From an uncultured Flavobacteriaceae bacterium (GTDB taxonomy: Bacteria; Bacteroidota; Bacteroidia; Flavobacteriales; Flavobacteriaceae): DNA of 46,369 nucleotides. The position numbers were made by a program, and so were the translations under genes. Positions 1 to 9,050 of the stretch are shown piece by piece. The stretch lies in NCBI GenBank assembly GCA_905479835.1, contig CAJQNZ010000007.1, positions 1 through 46,369 of the forward strand. The letters are read 5' to 3'. The notes under the pieces were generated by a model that was given only the letters and a program-made list of their open reading frames with translations, had not been told where the DNA came from and did no database searches. The stretch's first letter is position 1. Each line of letters opens with the position of its first letter.

Positions 1-705
1 TAATGAAATAGATGCATCTTCCATATTATTCACAATGCTATCTACTTTTGCAATAATATAATTATAAAAAATCTGTAAGATAATCGCTACAATTAAACCG
101 AATACTGTTGTTAATAAGGCAACTTTAATACCTCCTGCAACTGTTCCAGGTGTCATTTGATTCGATGCTGCAATATTATCAAATGCTTTAATCATTCCAA
201 TTACAGTTCCCATGAAACCAAGCATTGGTGCAAGTGCGATAAATAATGTCAACCATGAAATATTTTTTTCTAATAATCCCATCTGAACACCTCCATAACC
301 TACAATCGCTTTTTCAGCAGCATCAATTCCTTCTTCAGATCTATCTAGACCTTGATAAAAAATAGATGCAACAGGTCCTTTCGTATTTCTACAAACTTCC
401 TTTGCTGCTTCAACTCCTCCTGATGCAAGTGCATCTTCAACACTACTTACTAACTTGTTAGTATTAGTAGAAGCCATGTTCAAATAAATAATTCTCTCAA
501 TTGCAATTGCAAGACCTAAAATAAGTGCGATTAATACAATTCCCATAAAACCAGGACCTCCTTCAATAAAACGTTGTTTTAATTCTTGGTGAAAAGTTTT
601 TTCTTCAACTTGTTCTGTCGTTGTGTCTTCTTGGGCATACGTGCTTTGAGCAGTTCCAAAAAACAATAATCCTGTGATTGCTAGGATAGTAAATAGTTTT
701 CTCAT
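1..705 (-). CDS. exbB: MotA/TolQ/ExbB proton channel family protein (3' end cut by window)
   Basis: Inner-membrane ion channel subunit of the ExbB/TolQ/MotA family. With ExbD-type partners it turns the proton gradient into energy for TonB-dependent outer-membrane transport, or for a similar motor. The start is the ATG at 703-705; 235 codons are visible and the frame is still open at base 1, so only a short C-terminus is missing. A cleavable-looking signal (about residues 1-25, ending AQED) is followed by a first membrane helix (GFMGIVLIALILGLAIAIERI). The family's paired helices come later (WLTLFIALAPMLGFMGTVIG and a last one ending near IFYNYIIAK). The motif APMLGFMGTVIGMI is highly typical. 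ExbD and TonB genes would be expected just outside the window. The choice between ExbB and TolQ is inferred; the family call is firm. Confidence 0.9.
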   Translation of the reverse strand, partial: MRKLFTILAITGLLFFGTAQSTYAQEDTTTEQVEEKTFHQELKQRFIEGGPGFMGIVLIALILGLAIAIERIIYLNMASTNTNKLVSSVEDALASGGVEAAKEVCRNTKGPVASIFYQGLDRSEEGIDAAEKAIVGYGGVQMGLLEKNISWLTLFIALAPMLGFMGTVIGMIKAFDNIAASNQMTPGTVAGGIKVALLTTVFGLIVAIILQIFYNYIIAKVDSIVNNMEDASISL

Positions 706-779
706 TGTGTAATAGTTAATTAATTATTTAGTTTAAGGGTTTAAAGATATAATTTTTTTTTACAAAAAAAAATATACCG

Positions 780-866
780 CGGAGAGAAAGGGATTCGAAC
801 CCTTGATATAGTTGCCCATATACATGCTTTCCAAGCATGCGCCTTCGACCACTCGGCCACCTCTCC
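780..866 (-). tRNA. tRNA-Ser (anticodon GGA)
   Basis: On the minus strand the 87-nt sequence begins GGAGAGGTGGCCGAGTGG and ends in a T-arm GGTTCGAATCCC and the acceptor strand TCTCTCC with discriminator G. The seven acceptor pairs close with one G-U. The anticodon loop is CTTGGAAAG, giving GGA, and the long variable arm (around ATATGGGCAACTATAT) is the class II arm expected for serine. CCA is not encoded. It lies between the exbB-like gene and the asparaginase gene, all on the minus strand. Confidence 0.97.
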
Positions 867-977
867 TATTAGTTTTAGAATGACAAGTAACAAAAAAAAA
901 ACGTACGAAAAAATTTTATTTTAAGTTTACTTTAAACAAAAATTTAAATACGACTGATAATCAATCTCTTTAAGATT

Positions 978-2009
978 CTATTCAATCATTTCTCCACGCA
1001 ATGGAGTCTCAAATAGTTGCTTAAAATCTTTCATTTTGATTTTCTCTCCCAATAGATACATCATTTTTGCCAATGCAGATTCTGTAGTGATGTCTTTACC
1101 ACTTATCAATCCTATTTTTTGTAACTCAACACTTGTCTCATAATGTCCTAAAATAACAGATCCTCCTGCGCACTGAGTAACATCAACAATTTTAATCCCT
1201 TTTTTTAATGCTGATTTGAGTAAATCGATAAACCAAGAGTCTGTCGGAGCATTCCCTGAACCGTATGTTTCCAAAACAACACCTTTGAGTCCTTTTATTT
1301 CCAATATACTTTTCACAGCATTCCTTGTGATTCCTGGAAACAACTTAAGAATGACAATATTATCTTCTAATTTTTTTCTAATCTTAATTTTTTTAAAGCG
1401 TTTTGTTTTAAAAATCAAAGAATTGTGAAATTTTAAATGAACTCCACTTTCTCCCAACGGAGGAAAATTAGGAGAAGAGAAAGCCTCAAAATGTTCAGCA
1501 TTCATCTTAGTCGTTCTATTGGCTCTATATAATTTATATTCAAAATAAAGACATACTTCTTGAACAACTGACTTTCCATTTTTAATTTCAGAAGCAACTT
1601 GGATTGAAGTAATTAAATTTTCTTTGGCATCAGTTCTTAAATCTCCAATAGGAAGTTGAGAACCAGTAAATATTACAGGTTTTGTTAAATTTTCAAACAT
1701 AAAACTTAAAGCAGATGCAGTATATGACATCGTATCCGAACCATGCAAAACAACAAATCCATCAAATTTTTCATAATTATCTTCAATAATTTCAACAATT
1801 GAAACCCAATGTTGTGTATTCATATTTGATGAATCGATTGGTTCTTCAAATGAAACACTATCAATCATACAATTCAATAAATTCAATTCTGGAATATGTT
1901 TCAACAACTTGTTAAAATCAAATGCTTTCAGGGCTCCTGTCTTATAATCTTTAGTCATACCTATAGTTCCTCCTGTATAGATCAATAAAATATGAGGGAT
2001 TGATGTCAT
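978..2009 (-). CDS. ansA: Type I (cytoplasmic) L-asparaginase
   Basis: Hydrolyses L-asparagine to aspartate and ammonia. The 343-residue protein has no signal peptide, which fits the cytoplasmic type I (AnsA) group. The first catalytic threonine motif is near the N-terminus (YTGGTIGM, Thr12/Thr15). The second motif, LHGSDTMSYTASA, carries the Ser-Asp-Thr triad around residues 91-93, followed by the lysine-containing DAKENL segment near residue 167. The start ATG at 2007-2009 places the first motif at its usual distance from the N-terminus. It stands alone on the minus strand, divergent from the YugP-like protease. Glutaminase side activity cannot be judged from the sequence. Confidence 0.95.
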   Translation of the reverse strand: MTSIPHILLIYTGGTIGMTKDYKTGALKAFDFNKLLKHIPELNLLNCMIDSVSFEEPIDSSNMNTQHWVSIVEIIEDNYEKFDGFVVLHGSDTMSYTASALSFMFENLTKPVIFTGSQLPIGDLRTDAKENLITSIQVASEIKNGKSVVQEVCLYFEYKLYRANRTTKMNAEHFEAFSSPNFPPLGESGVHLKFHNSLIFKTKRFKKIKIRKKLEDNIVILKLFPGITRNAVKSILEIKGLKGVVLETYGSGNAPTDSWFIDLLKSALKKGIKIVDVTQCAGGSVILGHYETSVELQKIGLISGKDITTESALAKMMYLLGEKIKMKDFKQLFETPLRGEMIE

Positions 2010-2097
2010 AATGTCTTAATTTTTTTTGGAATAGTTTATGCAGTAAATTTATTAATAAAAAAGAATTTAATTAACTTTACCTTTAAATATAAAAATT

Positions 2098-2772
2098 ATG
2101 ATGCTAGGATATATAATAATAGGACTCGTAGGAGTCTTTGGTTGGTATGTACAATCTAAACTAAAAAAGAAATTTAAACAGTACTCTGAATTATCTTTAG
2201 AAAACGGAATGTCTGGAAGAGAAATAGCAGAAAAAATGTTATCTGATAATGGAATTTATGATGTAAAAGTAATTTCTACGCCAGGAAGATTGACAGATCA
2301 CTACAATCCAGCTGATAAAACTGTTAATTTAAGTGAAGCAGTATACGATCAGAGGAATGCCGCTGCTGCTGCTGTAGCTGCTCATGAAGTGGGACATGCT
2401 GTTCAACATGCTACAGCCTATTCTTGGTTACAATTCAGGTCTAAAATGGTGCCAACTGTCAACATTGCTAGCAAATTATCAGGAGGAATTATTATGGCAG
2501 GATTATTCATGCAATCATTCCCTATCTTGTTACCTATTGGAATTATACTATTTGCTGCAACTGTTGTTTTTACTTTTGTAACATTACCTGTAGAATATGA
2601 TGCTAGTAATCGTGCACTATTATGGCTTAACAATGAAAATATGTTAACATCTGAAGAGCATGCAGGAGCAAAAGATGCTTTGAATTGGGCAGCAAGAACA
2701 TATTTAGTTGCAGCTATTGGAGCGTTGGCTTCTTTATTATACTATGTAATGATATATATGGGACGTGATTAA
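2098..2772 (+). CDS. YugP-like neutral zinc metallopeptidase, membrane-bound
   Basis: Predicted membrane zinc protease of the YugP family (Zn_peptidase_2). It is 224 residues long. An N-terminal membrane helix (residues 1-20) is followed by a soluble part with the HExxH motif AAHEVGHAVQHA (His96, Glu97, His100). Two or more helices follow (about 120-165 and 200-220). The segment PVEYDASNRAL, with its conserved Glu and Asp after the second helix, matches the family and may supply the third zinc ligand. Two ATG codons are adjacent (2098 and 2101); either could be used. The promoter-like octamer TACCTTTA at 2078-2085 is a near match to the Bacteroidota -7 element. The substrate is unknown. Confidence 0.88.
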   Translation: MMLGYIIIGLVGVFGWYVQSKLKKKFKQYSELSLENGMSGREIAEKMLSDNGIYDVKVISTPGRLTDHYNPADKTVNLSEAVYDQRNAAAAAVAAHEVGHAVQHATAYSWLQFRSKMVPTVNIASKLSGGIIMAGLFMQSFPILLPIGIILFAATVVFTFVTLPVEYDASNRALLWLNNENMLTSEEHAGAKDALNWAARTYLVAAIGALASLLYYVMIYMGRD

Positions 2773-2941
2773 TGTATTTAAAATAATCCTTTGATTTTTG
2801 GTTTAATATGGCCTCCTAAATATCTGTTCGACTGGCTTTTTGATAAAAAAAATTGTAACGAAGGTGAATTCTCGATACAAATTTTACTTTTTAAATCATA
2901 AAATCTACTCAAATTGACAAAATTTATAAGAGTATATTAAA

Positions 2942-3406
2942 CTACAATTTTATCTGCCTATCAATCTGTTGATCTAATGATATAAATGTTTCTGTACGTG
3001 CAACTCCTTTTATTGATTGAATGTCTTTATTTAGTAAATTCATTAAATGCTCATTGTCTCGACATAAAATTTTAATAAATATAGCATAGTTTCCAGTAGT
3101 ATAATGACTTTCTATTACTTCTGGAATTTCTTTTAAGCGATTAATAGCAGCGTTATACTTACTCGCTGAATCCAAAAATATTCCAACAAATGCTAGGGTT
3201 TTATACCCTAAAACTTTTGGATTTAAGACAAATTTGGATCCAGAAATTAATCCAGATGCTTCTAACTTTCTTAATCTCTGATGAATGGCAGCACCAGATA
3301 TTCCAACTTTTCTAGCAATACTTAAAATAGGTGTTCTCGCATCTTCGATAAGATTCTTTAAAATAATCTTATCAATACCATCAATATGTAAGTTCTTTTT
3401 TTTCAT
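2942..3406 (-). CDS. Lrp/AsnC family transcriptional regulator
   Basis: A 154-residue feast/famine regulator. Residues 8-60 form the AsnC-type helix-turn-helix (IDKIILKNLIEDARTP, then GISGAAIHQRLRKLEASGLI). Residues about 70-150 form the RAM ligand-binding domain (VGIFLDSASKYN, VIESHYTTGNYAIFIKI). These proteins usually bind amino acids and form octamers. The target is not apparent: the neighbours are the YugP-like protease and the end of the accBC cluster. A TATCTTTG octamer just upstream (3425-3432, minus strand) is a good -7 element, so the gene probably has its own promoter squeezed against the terminator of the accBC operon. Confidence 0.93.
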   Translation of the reverse strand: MKKKNLHIDGIDKIILKNLIEDARTPILSIARKVGISGAAIHQRLRKLEASGLISGSKFVLNPKVLGYKTLAFVGIFLDSASKYNAAINRLKEIPEVIESHYTTGNYAIFIKILCRDNEHLMNLLNKDIQSIKGVARTETFISLDQQIDRQIKL

Positions 3407-3424
3407 TTGTTAAGAATATGCAAT

Positions 3425-3432
3425 CAAAGATA
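3425..3432 (-). promoter_or_regulatory. Predicted -7 element of the lrp-type gene
   Basis: TATCTTTG on the minus strand matches the Bacteroidota TAnnTTTG consensus and lies 19 bases before the start codon. No clear -33 TTG is present because the upstream sequence is the terminator hairpin. Confidence 0.5.
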
Positions 3433-3470
3433 AAAAAATAAGGATATGATTTCTCATATCCTTATTTTTT
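3433..3470 (-). terminator. Intrinsic terminator of the accB-accC operon
   Basis: Perfect 17-bp arms (3433-3449 and 3454-3470) with a 4-nt loop. The stem core is AAGGATATGA, flanked by A6 and T6 runs, so it would work in both directions. It lies 18 bases after the accC stop codon on the minus strand. Confidence 0.85.
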
Positions 3471-3487
3471 AGTTTAAAATTTAAATT

Positions 3488-4837
3488 TTAATCTTCTTTA
3501 GGAAGCATTTTAAAATCTTCCATAAACTTGGTTGTATAATTTCCAGCTACATAATCTGGGTGATCCATTAATTGTCTATGAAAAGGAATTGTAGTATGTA
3601 TTCCTTCAATAATAAATTCGTCTAAAGCTCGCTTCATCTTATTGATTGCCTCTTCTCTAGTCTGAGCAGTTGTAATCAACTTAGCAATCATTGAATCATA
3701 ATTTGGAGGAATACTATATCCTGCATACACATGAGTATCCAATCGTATTCCATGTCCTCCTGGAGCATGAAGAGTTGTTATTTTTCCAGGAGATGGTCTG
3801 AAATTATTATATGGATCTTCTGCATTAATTCTACATTCTATTGAATGCAATTTTGGAATATAATTTTTTCCAGAAATTGGCACTCCTGCTGCTACTAATA
3901 TTTGTTCTCGGATCAGATCAAAATCAATTACTTGTTCTGTAATAGGATGTTCAACTTGAATACGCGTATTCATTTCCATGAAATAAAAATTACGATGTTT
4001 ATCAACCAAAAACTCTACAGTTCCAGCCCCTTCATATTTTATATATTCTGCTGCTTTAACTGCAGCATCTCCCATTTTTTTACGCAACTTGGTTGTCATA
4101 AATGGAGAAGGAACTTCTTCAGTCAATTTCTGATGACGACGTTGAACAGAACAATCCCTTTCAGACAAATGACATGCTTTACCAAATGAATCTCCAACAA
4201 CTTGAATTTCAATATGTCTTGGTTCTTCAATCAATTTTTCCATGTACATTTCATCATTATCAAAAAATGATTTTGCTTCTTGACGAGCACCATCCCATCC
4301 TTTACGTAAATCTTCTTTTTTCCAAACAGCACGCATCCCTTTACCTCCACCTCCAGCAGTCGCCTTTAGCATCACAGGATATCCCATTTTATCTGCTAGT
4401 TTTTCTGTTTCTTCATACGTTTCTAATATACCGTCCGAACCAGGAACACATGGAACACCTGCTTCAGTCATTGTTGCTCTAGCAGAAGCCTTGTCTCCCA
4501 TTTTATTGATCATTTCTGCTGTCGCTCCAATGAATTTAATATCATGTTCTTCACATATTTTAGAAAATTTTGCATTCTCAGAAAGGAATCCATAACCTGG
4601 ATGAATTGCATCTGCATTGGTAATTTCAGCAGCCGAAATAATATTTGAAATTTTCAAGTAAGATTCATTGCTTGAAGGTGGTCCAATACATACGGCTTCG
4701 TCTGCAAACTTTACATGTAGACTTTCAGCATCAGCAGTTGAATAAACGGCTACTGTCTTAATACCCATTTCTTTACAGGTTCTTATAACACGAAGTGCTA
4801 TTTCTCCTCTATTTGCAATTAATATTTTTTTAAACAT
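3488..4837 (-). CDS. accC: Acetyl-CoA carboxylase, biotin carboxylase subunit
   Basis: Carboxylates the biotin on AccB with ATP and bicarbonate, the first half-reaction of acetyl-CoA carboxylase and the committed step of fatty-acid synthesis. I choose the ATG at 4835-4837, giving 449 residues ([19 protein letters not shown]), because family members start there. An in-frame upstream ATG at 4879 would add an unsupported 14-residue tail. The domain order is the biotin carboxylase N-domain (1-110), the ATP-grasp domain with GGGGKGMR and the [12 protein letters not shown] signature, then the C-domain ending around residue 445. It follows accB at a spacing of 85 bases. Homologous biotin carboxylase subunits of other acyl-CoA carboxylases exist, but the fabH-accB context favours ACC. 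Confidence 0.95.
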   Translation of the reverse strand: MFKKILIANRGEIALRVIRTCKEMGIKTVAVYSTADAESLHVKFADEAVCIGPPSSNESYLKISNIISAAEITNADAIHPGYGFLSENAKFSKICEEHDIKFIGATAEMINKMGDKASARATMTEAGVPCVPGSDGILETYEETEKLADKMGYPVMLKATAGGGGKGMRAVWKKEDLRKGWDGARQEAKSFFDNDEMYMEKLIEEPRHIEIQVVGDSFGKACHLSERDCSVQRRHQKLTEEVPSPFMTTKLRKKMGDAAVKAAEYIKYEGAGTVEFLVDKHRNFYFMEMNTRIQVEHPITEQVIDFDLIREQILVAAGVPISGKNYIPKLHSIECRINAEDPYNNFRPSPGKITTLHAPGGHGIRLDTHVYAGYSIPPNYDSMIAKLITTAQTREEAINKMKRALDEFIIEGIHTTIPFHRQLMDHPDYVAGNYTTKFMEDFKMLPKED

Positions 4838-4922
4838 AAATTCTTCAATTTTTTCAATATTCAAAAAACAAAATTCCAATTAGATAAAATTGGATTTTGA
4901 TAATTAAAATTGGAATTTTACA

Positions 4923-5399
4923 TTAAGAAGGGTCTACTAAAAATAATGGCTGACCAAATTCTACTGGAGAAGCATCATCAACTAATACCTTTACGATTTT
5001 ACCCGAAATTTCTGATTCAATTTCATTGAACAATTTCATTGCTTCAATAATACAAACAATAGAATCTGCTTGTACTACATCACCTACTTCAACAAAGTTT
5101 GGCTTTTCTGGAGCTGATTTTCTATAAAAAGTTCCTATTATGGGAGAAGTTATTGTAATATATTTTGAATCCTCTTCAACAGCTGAAGTTTCAACTGGCG
5201 TATTAACTACTGGTGCAACTGGTGCGCTAGCCAGAGGAGCAGCTTGCATTGCCATAGGTGCTTGATGTACAAAGGTAGTTTCTGGACCATCAACTCCAGT
5301 TTTTATTGTAATTTTAAAGTCCTCTACTTCAAGTTTTACTTCACTCACTCCAGATTTTGAAACGAATTTAATTAGGTTTTGAATTTCTTTTAAATCCAT
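4923..5399 (-). CDS. accB: Acetyl-CoA carboxylase biotin carboxyl carrier protein
   Basis: A 158-residue biotin carrier of acetyl-CoA carboxylase. The N-terminal region (1-40) is the conserved AccB dimer segment (MDLKEIQNLIKFVSKSGVSEVKLE). An Ala/Pro/Val-rich flexible linker follows (about 48-75). The C-terminal biotinyl domain (about 78-157) has the biotinylation motif EAMKLFNE with Lys122 as the modified residue. The stop codon is 85 bases before accC and the start lies 40 bases after the fabH stop codon, which supports one transcription unit. The carboxyltransferase genes accA and accD are not in this window. Confidence 0.97.
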   Translation of the reverse strand: MDLKEIQNLIKFVSKSGVSEVKLEVEDFKITIKTGVDGPETTFVHQAPMAMQAAPLASAPVAPVVNTPVETSAVEEDSKYITITSPIIGTFYRKSAPEKPNFVEVGDVVQADSIVCIIEAMKLFNEIESEISGKIVKVLVDDASPVEFGQPLFLVDPS

Positions 5400-5439
5400 A
5401 AATAATTAAGTTTAAATAGTTAGTTAGTTTTAGTTTCAA

Positions 5440-6435
5440 TTAATTGTATGCCCATTTATAATAGATAGATCCCCAAGAAAATCCTCCTCCAAATGCCGCA
5501 AAAATAATTGTATCACCTTTTTTTAGTTTTGATTCATAGTCTGCTAATAATAGTGGTAAAGTAGCAGAGGTTGTATTTCCATATTTATGAATATTCATCA
5601 TTACTTTTGAATCTTCGAGTCCTACTCTTTGTGCTGTTGCATCAATAATTCTTTTATTAGCTTGATGTGCTGCTAACCATGAAATTTTATCTTTCGTTAA
5701 ATTGTTACGTCCTAGGATTTTCTCACACACATCTGCCATATTAAAAACAGCATTTTTAAATACTGTTTTTCCTTCTTGATGGACAAAACTATCTTCTTCT
5801 CCGAATACTTCTCCTTTTTTAAATGGAAATGAGGACCCTCCTTTTTTTACTTTTAAAAATTCTCTTCCTGATCCATCTGTACGCAATAATTCATCTTGAA
5901 TTCCAAGACCTTCCTTGTTTGCCTCAAATAAAACAGCACCAGCTCCATCACCAAAAATGATACATGTTGCACGATTTGAATAATCAATCATTGAGGAGTT
6001 TTTATCTGCTCCTATTAATAAAATTTTTTTATACTTTCCTGATTCTATGTAACTGGACACAACCGACATACCGAATAAAAAACTGGAACAGGCTGAATCC
6101 ATATCAAATGCAAATGCATTTTTTGCACCAATTTCTGATGCTACATAAGCTGCAGTACTCGCAGCTTGCATATCTGGAGTTGCAGATGCAACTATGATTA
6201 ATTCTATTTCTTGAGGATCTAATTTAGATTTGGAAAGTAAATCTTCTGCTGCTTTTATAGCCATAAAAGAAGTTCCTTTACCTTCTTCTTTTAATATTCT
6301 TCTTTCACTAATTCCTGTTCGAGAAACAATCCATTCATCATTAGTATCTACCATAGATTCTAGAATCTTGTTTGACAAAACGAATTCAGGAATATATTTT
6401 CCAACGGCTGTAATAGCTGCAGTAATTTTAGTCAT
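5440..6435 (-). CDS. fabH: 3-oxoacyl-[acyl-carrier-protein] synthase III (KAS III)
   Basis: Condenses an acyl-CoA primer with malonyl-ACP to start fatty-acid chains. The protein has 331 residues, the usual length. The Cys-His-Asn triad is visible: Cys116 in DMDSACSSFL, His near 257 in WLAAHQANKRI, and Asn near 287 in KYGNTTSATLPL. The glycine-rich C-terminal GGGFSWGSIYYKW motif is also present. In Flavobacteria this enzyme often sets branched-chain priming; that is family knowledge, not seen here. The gene sits between rpmF and accB on the minus strand. A hairpin in the 152-base rpmF-fabH gap suggests partial transcript separation. Confidence 0.96.
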   Translation of the reverse strand: MTKITAAITAVGKYIPEFVLSNKILESMVDTNDEWIVSRTGISERRILKEEGKGTSFMAIKAAEDLLSKSKLDPQEIELIIVASATPDMQAASTAAYVASEIGAKNAFAFDMDSACSSFLFGMSVVSSYIESGKYKKILLIGADKNSSMIDYSNRATCIIFGDGAGAVLFEANKEGLGIQDELLRTDGSGREFLKVKKGGSSFPFKKGEVFGEEDSFVHQEGKTVFKNAVFNMADVCEKILGRNNLTKDKISWLAAHQANKRIIDATAQRVGLEDSKVMMNIHKYGNTTSATLPLLLADYESKLKKGDTIIFAAFGGGFSWGSIYYKWAYN

Positions 6436-6537
6436 AAATTAAAAATATTATACTTTTAAAGTAAGCCAAAGTAATGGAATTTATTTCTAAAAATGGCTAA
6501 ATTTATTATTTTTAACGCTTTTTTAGATTAAAAACAC

Positions 6538-6560
6538 AAAAAACCCTCAAAAAATGAGAG
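6538..6560 (-). terminator. Hairpin terminator or attenuator after rpmF
   Basis: On the minus strand CTCTCA and TGAGGG pair around a T-rich loop, with one G-U pair, and six T's follow. The G-U pair forms only in the minus-strand RNA, which fits the direction of rpmF. It may partly separate yceD-rpmF from fabH-accB-accC. Confidence 0.6.
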
Positions 6561-6587
6561 TTTTCATGTTTTATAAATTTTTAGCAA

Positions 6588-6779
6588 TTAAGCCTTCGCA
6601 GTAGCGTCAATTACAACTTGACCTCTGTAGTATAATTTACCTTCACTCCAATGAGCTCTATGATATAAATGTGATTCACCAGTTGTAGAGTCAACTGCAA
6701 TCTGAGGTACAGATGCTTTATAGTGAGTTCTTCTTTTGTCTCTTCTTGTTTTCGAAATTTTTCTCTTTGGATGTGCCAT
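6588..6779 (-). CDS. rpmF: 50S ribosomal protein L32
   Basis: A 63-residue basic ribosomal protein with the L32 N-terminus [21 protein letters not shown]. It lacks the paired cysteines of zinc-binding L32 forms, which is usual in Bacteroidota. It begins two bases after the stop codon of the YceD-family gene, the conserved yceD-rpmF pairing seen across bacteria, and is followed by a hairpin before fabH. Confidence 0.97.
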   Translation of the reverse strand: MAHPKRKISKTRRDKRRTHYKASVPQIAVDSTTGESHLYHRAHWSEGKLYYRGQVVIDATAKA

Positions 6780-6781
6780 CT

Positions 6782-7312
6782 CTATATTTTTTTATTCGAT
6801 TGTAATTCTTTTAATTTTTCCCAACGAGGGTCAATACTCTCTTTTTGTTCTTTATCTGTATACTCTTTCAATTTTTTCAACACACCTGAATTTAATGTAC
6901 CATCTTCTATTCCGGGATGAACTCTTTTAATAGGAATGGATAAAACAATCATTTCATAAATGAATTGAGATATATCTAATTGATAACTATTTCTTGGAAT
7001 GATTAATATTTCATCATTATCGTCGTTAAACTCTTCTCCAAATTTAACTATGAGCGATAAATTACCATTGACTTCCAACTCAAAGGGCTCATATGTTAAA
7101 TCACAATTTACTTGGACTTTACCTGATGATTTAAATTCAAGATGAAACATATTGTTCTTTTTCTCAAATTCTAACTCAACCTTTAAATCAACCTTTTCAA
7201 ATTCATCATATTGAAAATATTCAAAGAACTTAATGTCAATTTGATAATTAAAATAATGCTTTCCAAGTTTCAATCCCACAAAAGGAATTTCAAATTCTTT
7301 TAAGTCTTTCAT
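6782..7312 (-). CDS. yceD: YceD family protein (DUF177)
   Basis: A 176-residue DUF177/YceD protein. The family has a likely role in rRNA or ribosome metabolism and is nearly always encoded beside rpmF. The sequence shows the family pattern: an acidic N-terminal half, a central segment with a single conserved cysteine ([18 protein letters not shown]), and the late motif [16 protein letters not shown] ending in an acidic-basic tail ([11 protein letters not shown]). It is the first gene of the cluster that continues into rpmF, fabH, accB and accC. The start codon at 7310-7312 follows a canonical -7 octamer by about 25 bases. Confidence 0.9.
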   Translation of the reverse strand: MKDLKEFEIPFVGLKLGKHYFNYQIDIKFFEYFQYDEFEKVDLKVELEFEKKNNMFHLEFKSSGKVQVNCDLTYEPFELEVNGNLSLIVKFGEEFNDDNDEILIIPRNSYQLDISQFIYEMIVLSIPIKRVHPGIEDGTLNSGVLKKLKEYTDKEQKESIDPRWEKLKELQSNKKI

Positions 7313-7337
7313 TATTTAGAACATCAATTTGAGCGTG

Positions 7338-7345
7338 CAAAGATA
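7338..7345 (-). promoter_or_regulatory. Predicted -7 element for yceD-rpmF-fabH-accBC
   Basis: TATCTTTG on the minus strand is a full match to TAnnTTTG, 25 bases before the yceD start codon and downstream of the pdxA stop. No good -33 TTG is seen at 19-21 bp. Confidence 0.6.
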
Positions 7346-7361
7346 TAAAAATATTATATAT

Positions 7362-8405
7362 CTATAATCTTTTTGATGCTTTTAATTTGTTTTGATTTAA
7401 TTGAAGATAATCTCTTCGCTTTTTATACAACTCTATACTTTTAAAAAAAGCTTCTTTAAAAGAACTATTATCAGCTACTCCCTTCCCTGCAATCTCATAT
7501 GCAGTACCATGATCAGGAGATGTTCTAATCAATTTTAAACCAGCGGTAAAGTTAACTCCTTTTCCAAACGAAAGCGCTTTAAAAGGTGCCAATCCTTGAT
7601 CGTGGTACATTGCTAGTATTCCATCAAATTGCTTGTAAATATTTGACCCGAAAAAACCATCTGCAGCGTATGGACCATATATTAACTTTTTACTTTCAAA
7701 TAATTCCTTTACAGTAGGTCGAATAATTTCCTCGTCTTCTTTTCCTATTAATCCATTATCTCCACTATGCGGGTTCAAACCCAAAAGAGCGATTTTTGGT
7801 TTTGAAATTCCAAAATCTTGTTGTAGTGAATTATAAAGAATAGCAACTTTTTCTTTTATGAGTTCTGGAGTTATACTATTTGAAACTTCTGAAATAGGTA
7901 TATGACCTGTGATCAATCCTACTCGTAAAGTATCTGACATTAAAATCATCAAACTCTTACCTTCTATTTCACTTTCTAAAAACTCTGTATGACCTGCAAA
8001 ATTAAATTCTTCTGATTGAATATTTTCTTTATTAATCGGTGCTGTAATCAAAACATCAATGGCTCCTGACTTTAAACTTTTTACCGCTTCCTTTAGAGAA
8101 ATATAAGCATATTTACCTCCTGTTTTAGTAGATTTTCCTGGAGTTATTTCTACATCTTCATTCCATGAATTAATACTATTTATTTTATTCTCGGTAATTT
8201 TATTGACATCTGAAATTCCGTGAAATTGGATTTCAGTTTTTAAGAGCTTATTATAATAAGACAACACTTTTGTTGATCCAAAAATTACTGGTATACAAAA
8301 ATCCAACATTCTTTTATCTGCAAATGTCTTCAAAATCACTTCAATACCTATTCCATTTATATCACCAATAGAAATTCCTACTTTTATTTTATTTTCTTTA
8401 TTCAT
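7362..8405 (-). CDS. pdxA: 4-hydroxythreonine-4-phosphate dehydrogenase
   Basis: Oxidises 4-phosphohydroxy-L-threonine in the DXP-dependent pathway to pyridoxal phosphate. I take the ATG at 8403-8405 (MNKENKIKVGISIGDINGIG), which gives 347 residues and the normal PdxA N-terminus. An in-frame ATG at 8450 would add 15 residues lacking family character. Visible family motifs include NFAGHTEFL, LLGLNPHSGDNG, the metal-binding MYHDQGLAPFK, and TSPDHGTAYEIAGKG near the C-terminus. It is divergent from ribE, with about 60 bases between the chosen starts; both are vitamin-biosynthesis genes. Confidence 0.95.
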   Translation of the reverse strand: MNKENKIKVGISIGDINGIGIEVILKTFADKRMLDFCIPVIFGSTKVLSYYNKLLKTEIQFHGISDVNKITENKINSINSWNEDVEITPGKSTKTGGKYAYISLKEAVKSLKSGAIDVLITAPINKENIQSEEFNFAGHTEFLESEIEGKSLMILMSDTLRVGLITGHIPISEVSNSITPELIKEKVAILYNSLQQDFGISKPKIALLGLNPHSGDNGLIGKEDEEIIRPTVKELFESKKLIYGPYAADGFFGSNIYKQFDGILAMYHDQGLAPFKALSFGKGVNFTAGLKLIRTSPDHGTAYEIAGKGVADNSSFKEAFFKSIELYKKRRDYLQLNQNKLKASKRL

Positions 8406-8465
8406 ATGGTCATGAATTATGCTTATTTTTGAATCATCAAAAGTAATCAATAAATTTTACAAAAT

Positions 8466-9050
8466 ATGTTTACTGGAATTATAGAAACACTTGGAGTTGT
8501 AAAAAACATCAAACATGAAAATGACAATCTTCATTTTACGATTCAGAGCTCAATTACATCAGAATTAAAAGTAGATCAGAGCGTTTCTCATAATGGAGTT
8601 TGCTTAACCGTTATTTCTATAGATGATGATTTATATACTGTTACAGCTATTAAAGAAACAATGCTTAAAACCAATTTAGACCAATTAAAAATTGATAATT
8701 CTATAAATCTTGAAAGAGCAATGAAATTGGGCAGCCGACTTGATGGGCACATTGTTCAAGGTCATGTAGATCAGATTGGGAAATGCATTTCCAAAAGTTC
8801 TCAAAATGGGAGTTGGCTTTTTACATTTGAATACGATCCTGAAAAGGATAATATTACTATTGAAAAAGGCTCAATAACAATTAATGGTGTAAGTTTAACG
8901 GTATTTAATTCTGTCAAAAATAAATTCAGTGTTGCTATTATACCTTACACTTATGATAACACAAACTTTCAAAATATAAATGTAGGAAATGAAGTTAATT
9001 TAGAATTTGATGTGATAGGAAAATATGTAGCAAGATTATTGCAGAAATAA
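8466..9050 (+). CDS. ribE: Riboflavin synthase, alpha subunit
   Basis: Dismutates two 6,7-dimethyl-8-ribityllumazine molecules to riboflavin. The 194-residue protein shows the internal duplication of two lumazine-binding domains. The first opens with MFTGIIETLGVV and the second with HIVQGHVDQIG, around residue 97. Each domain carries its motif (SHNGVCLTV and TINGVSLTV). The domain junction NLERAMKLGSRLDGH and the late EFDVIGKYV match the family. No FMN riboswitch is visible upstream. The gene ends exactly where the convergent PID-CTERM-like gene ends, with no spacer. Confidence 0.96.
   Translation: MFTGIIETLGVVKNIKHENDNLHFTIQSSITSELKVDQSVSHNGVCLTVISIDDDLYTVTAIKETMLKTNLDQLKIDNSINLERAMKLGSRLDGHIVQGHVDQIGKCISKSSQNGSWLFTFEYDPEKDNITIEKGSITINGVSLTVFNSVKNKFSVAIIPYTYDNTNFQNINVGNEVNLEFDVIGKYVARLLQK

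Noticed and set aside
4838-4879. Upstream ATG adding 14 residues to accC
   Set aside because: Biotin carboxylases start at [11 protein letters not shown]; the added residues lack conservation features and lie in the accB-accC spacer.
8406-8450. Upstream ATG adding 15 residues to pdxA
   Set aside because: The added residues do not look like PdxA sequence; the ATG at 8403-8405 gives the normal beginning, MNKENKIKVGISIGDINGIG.
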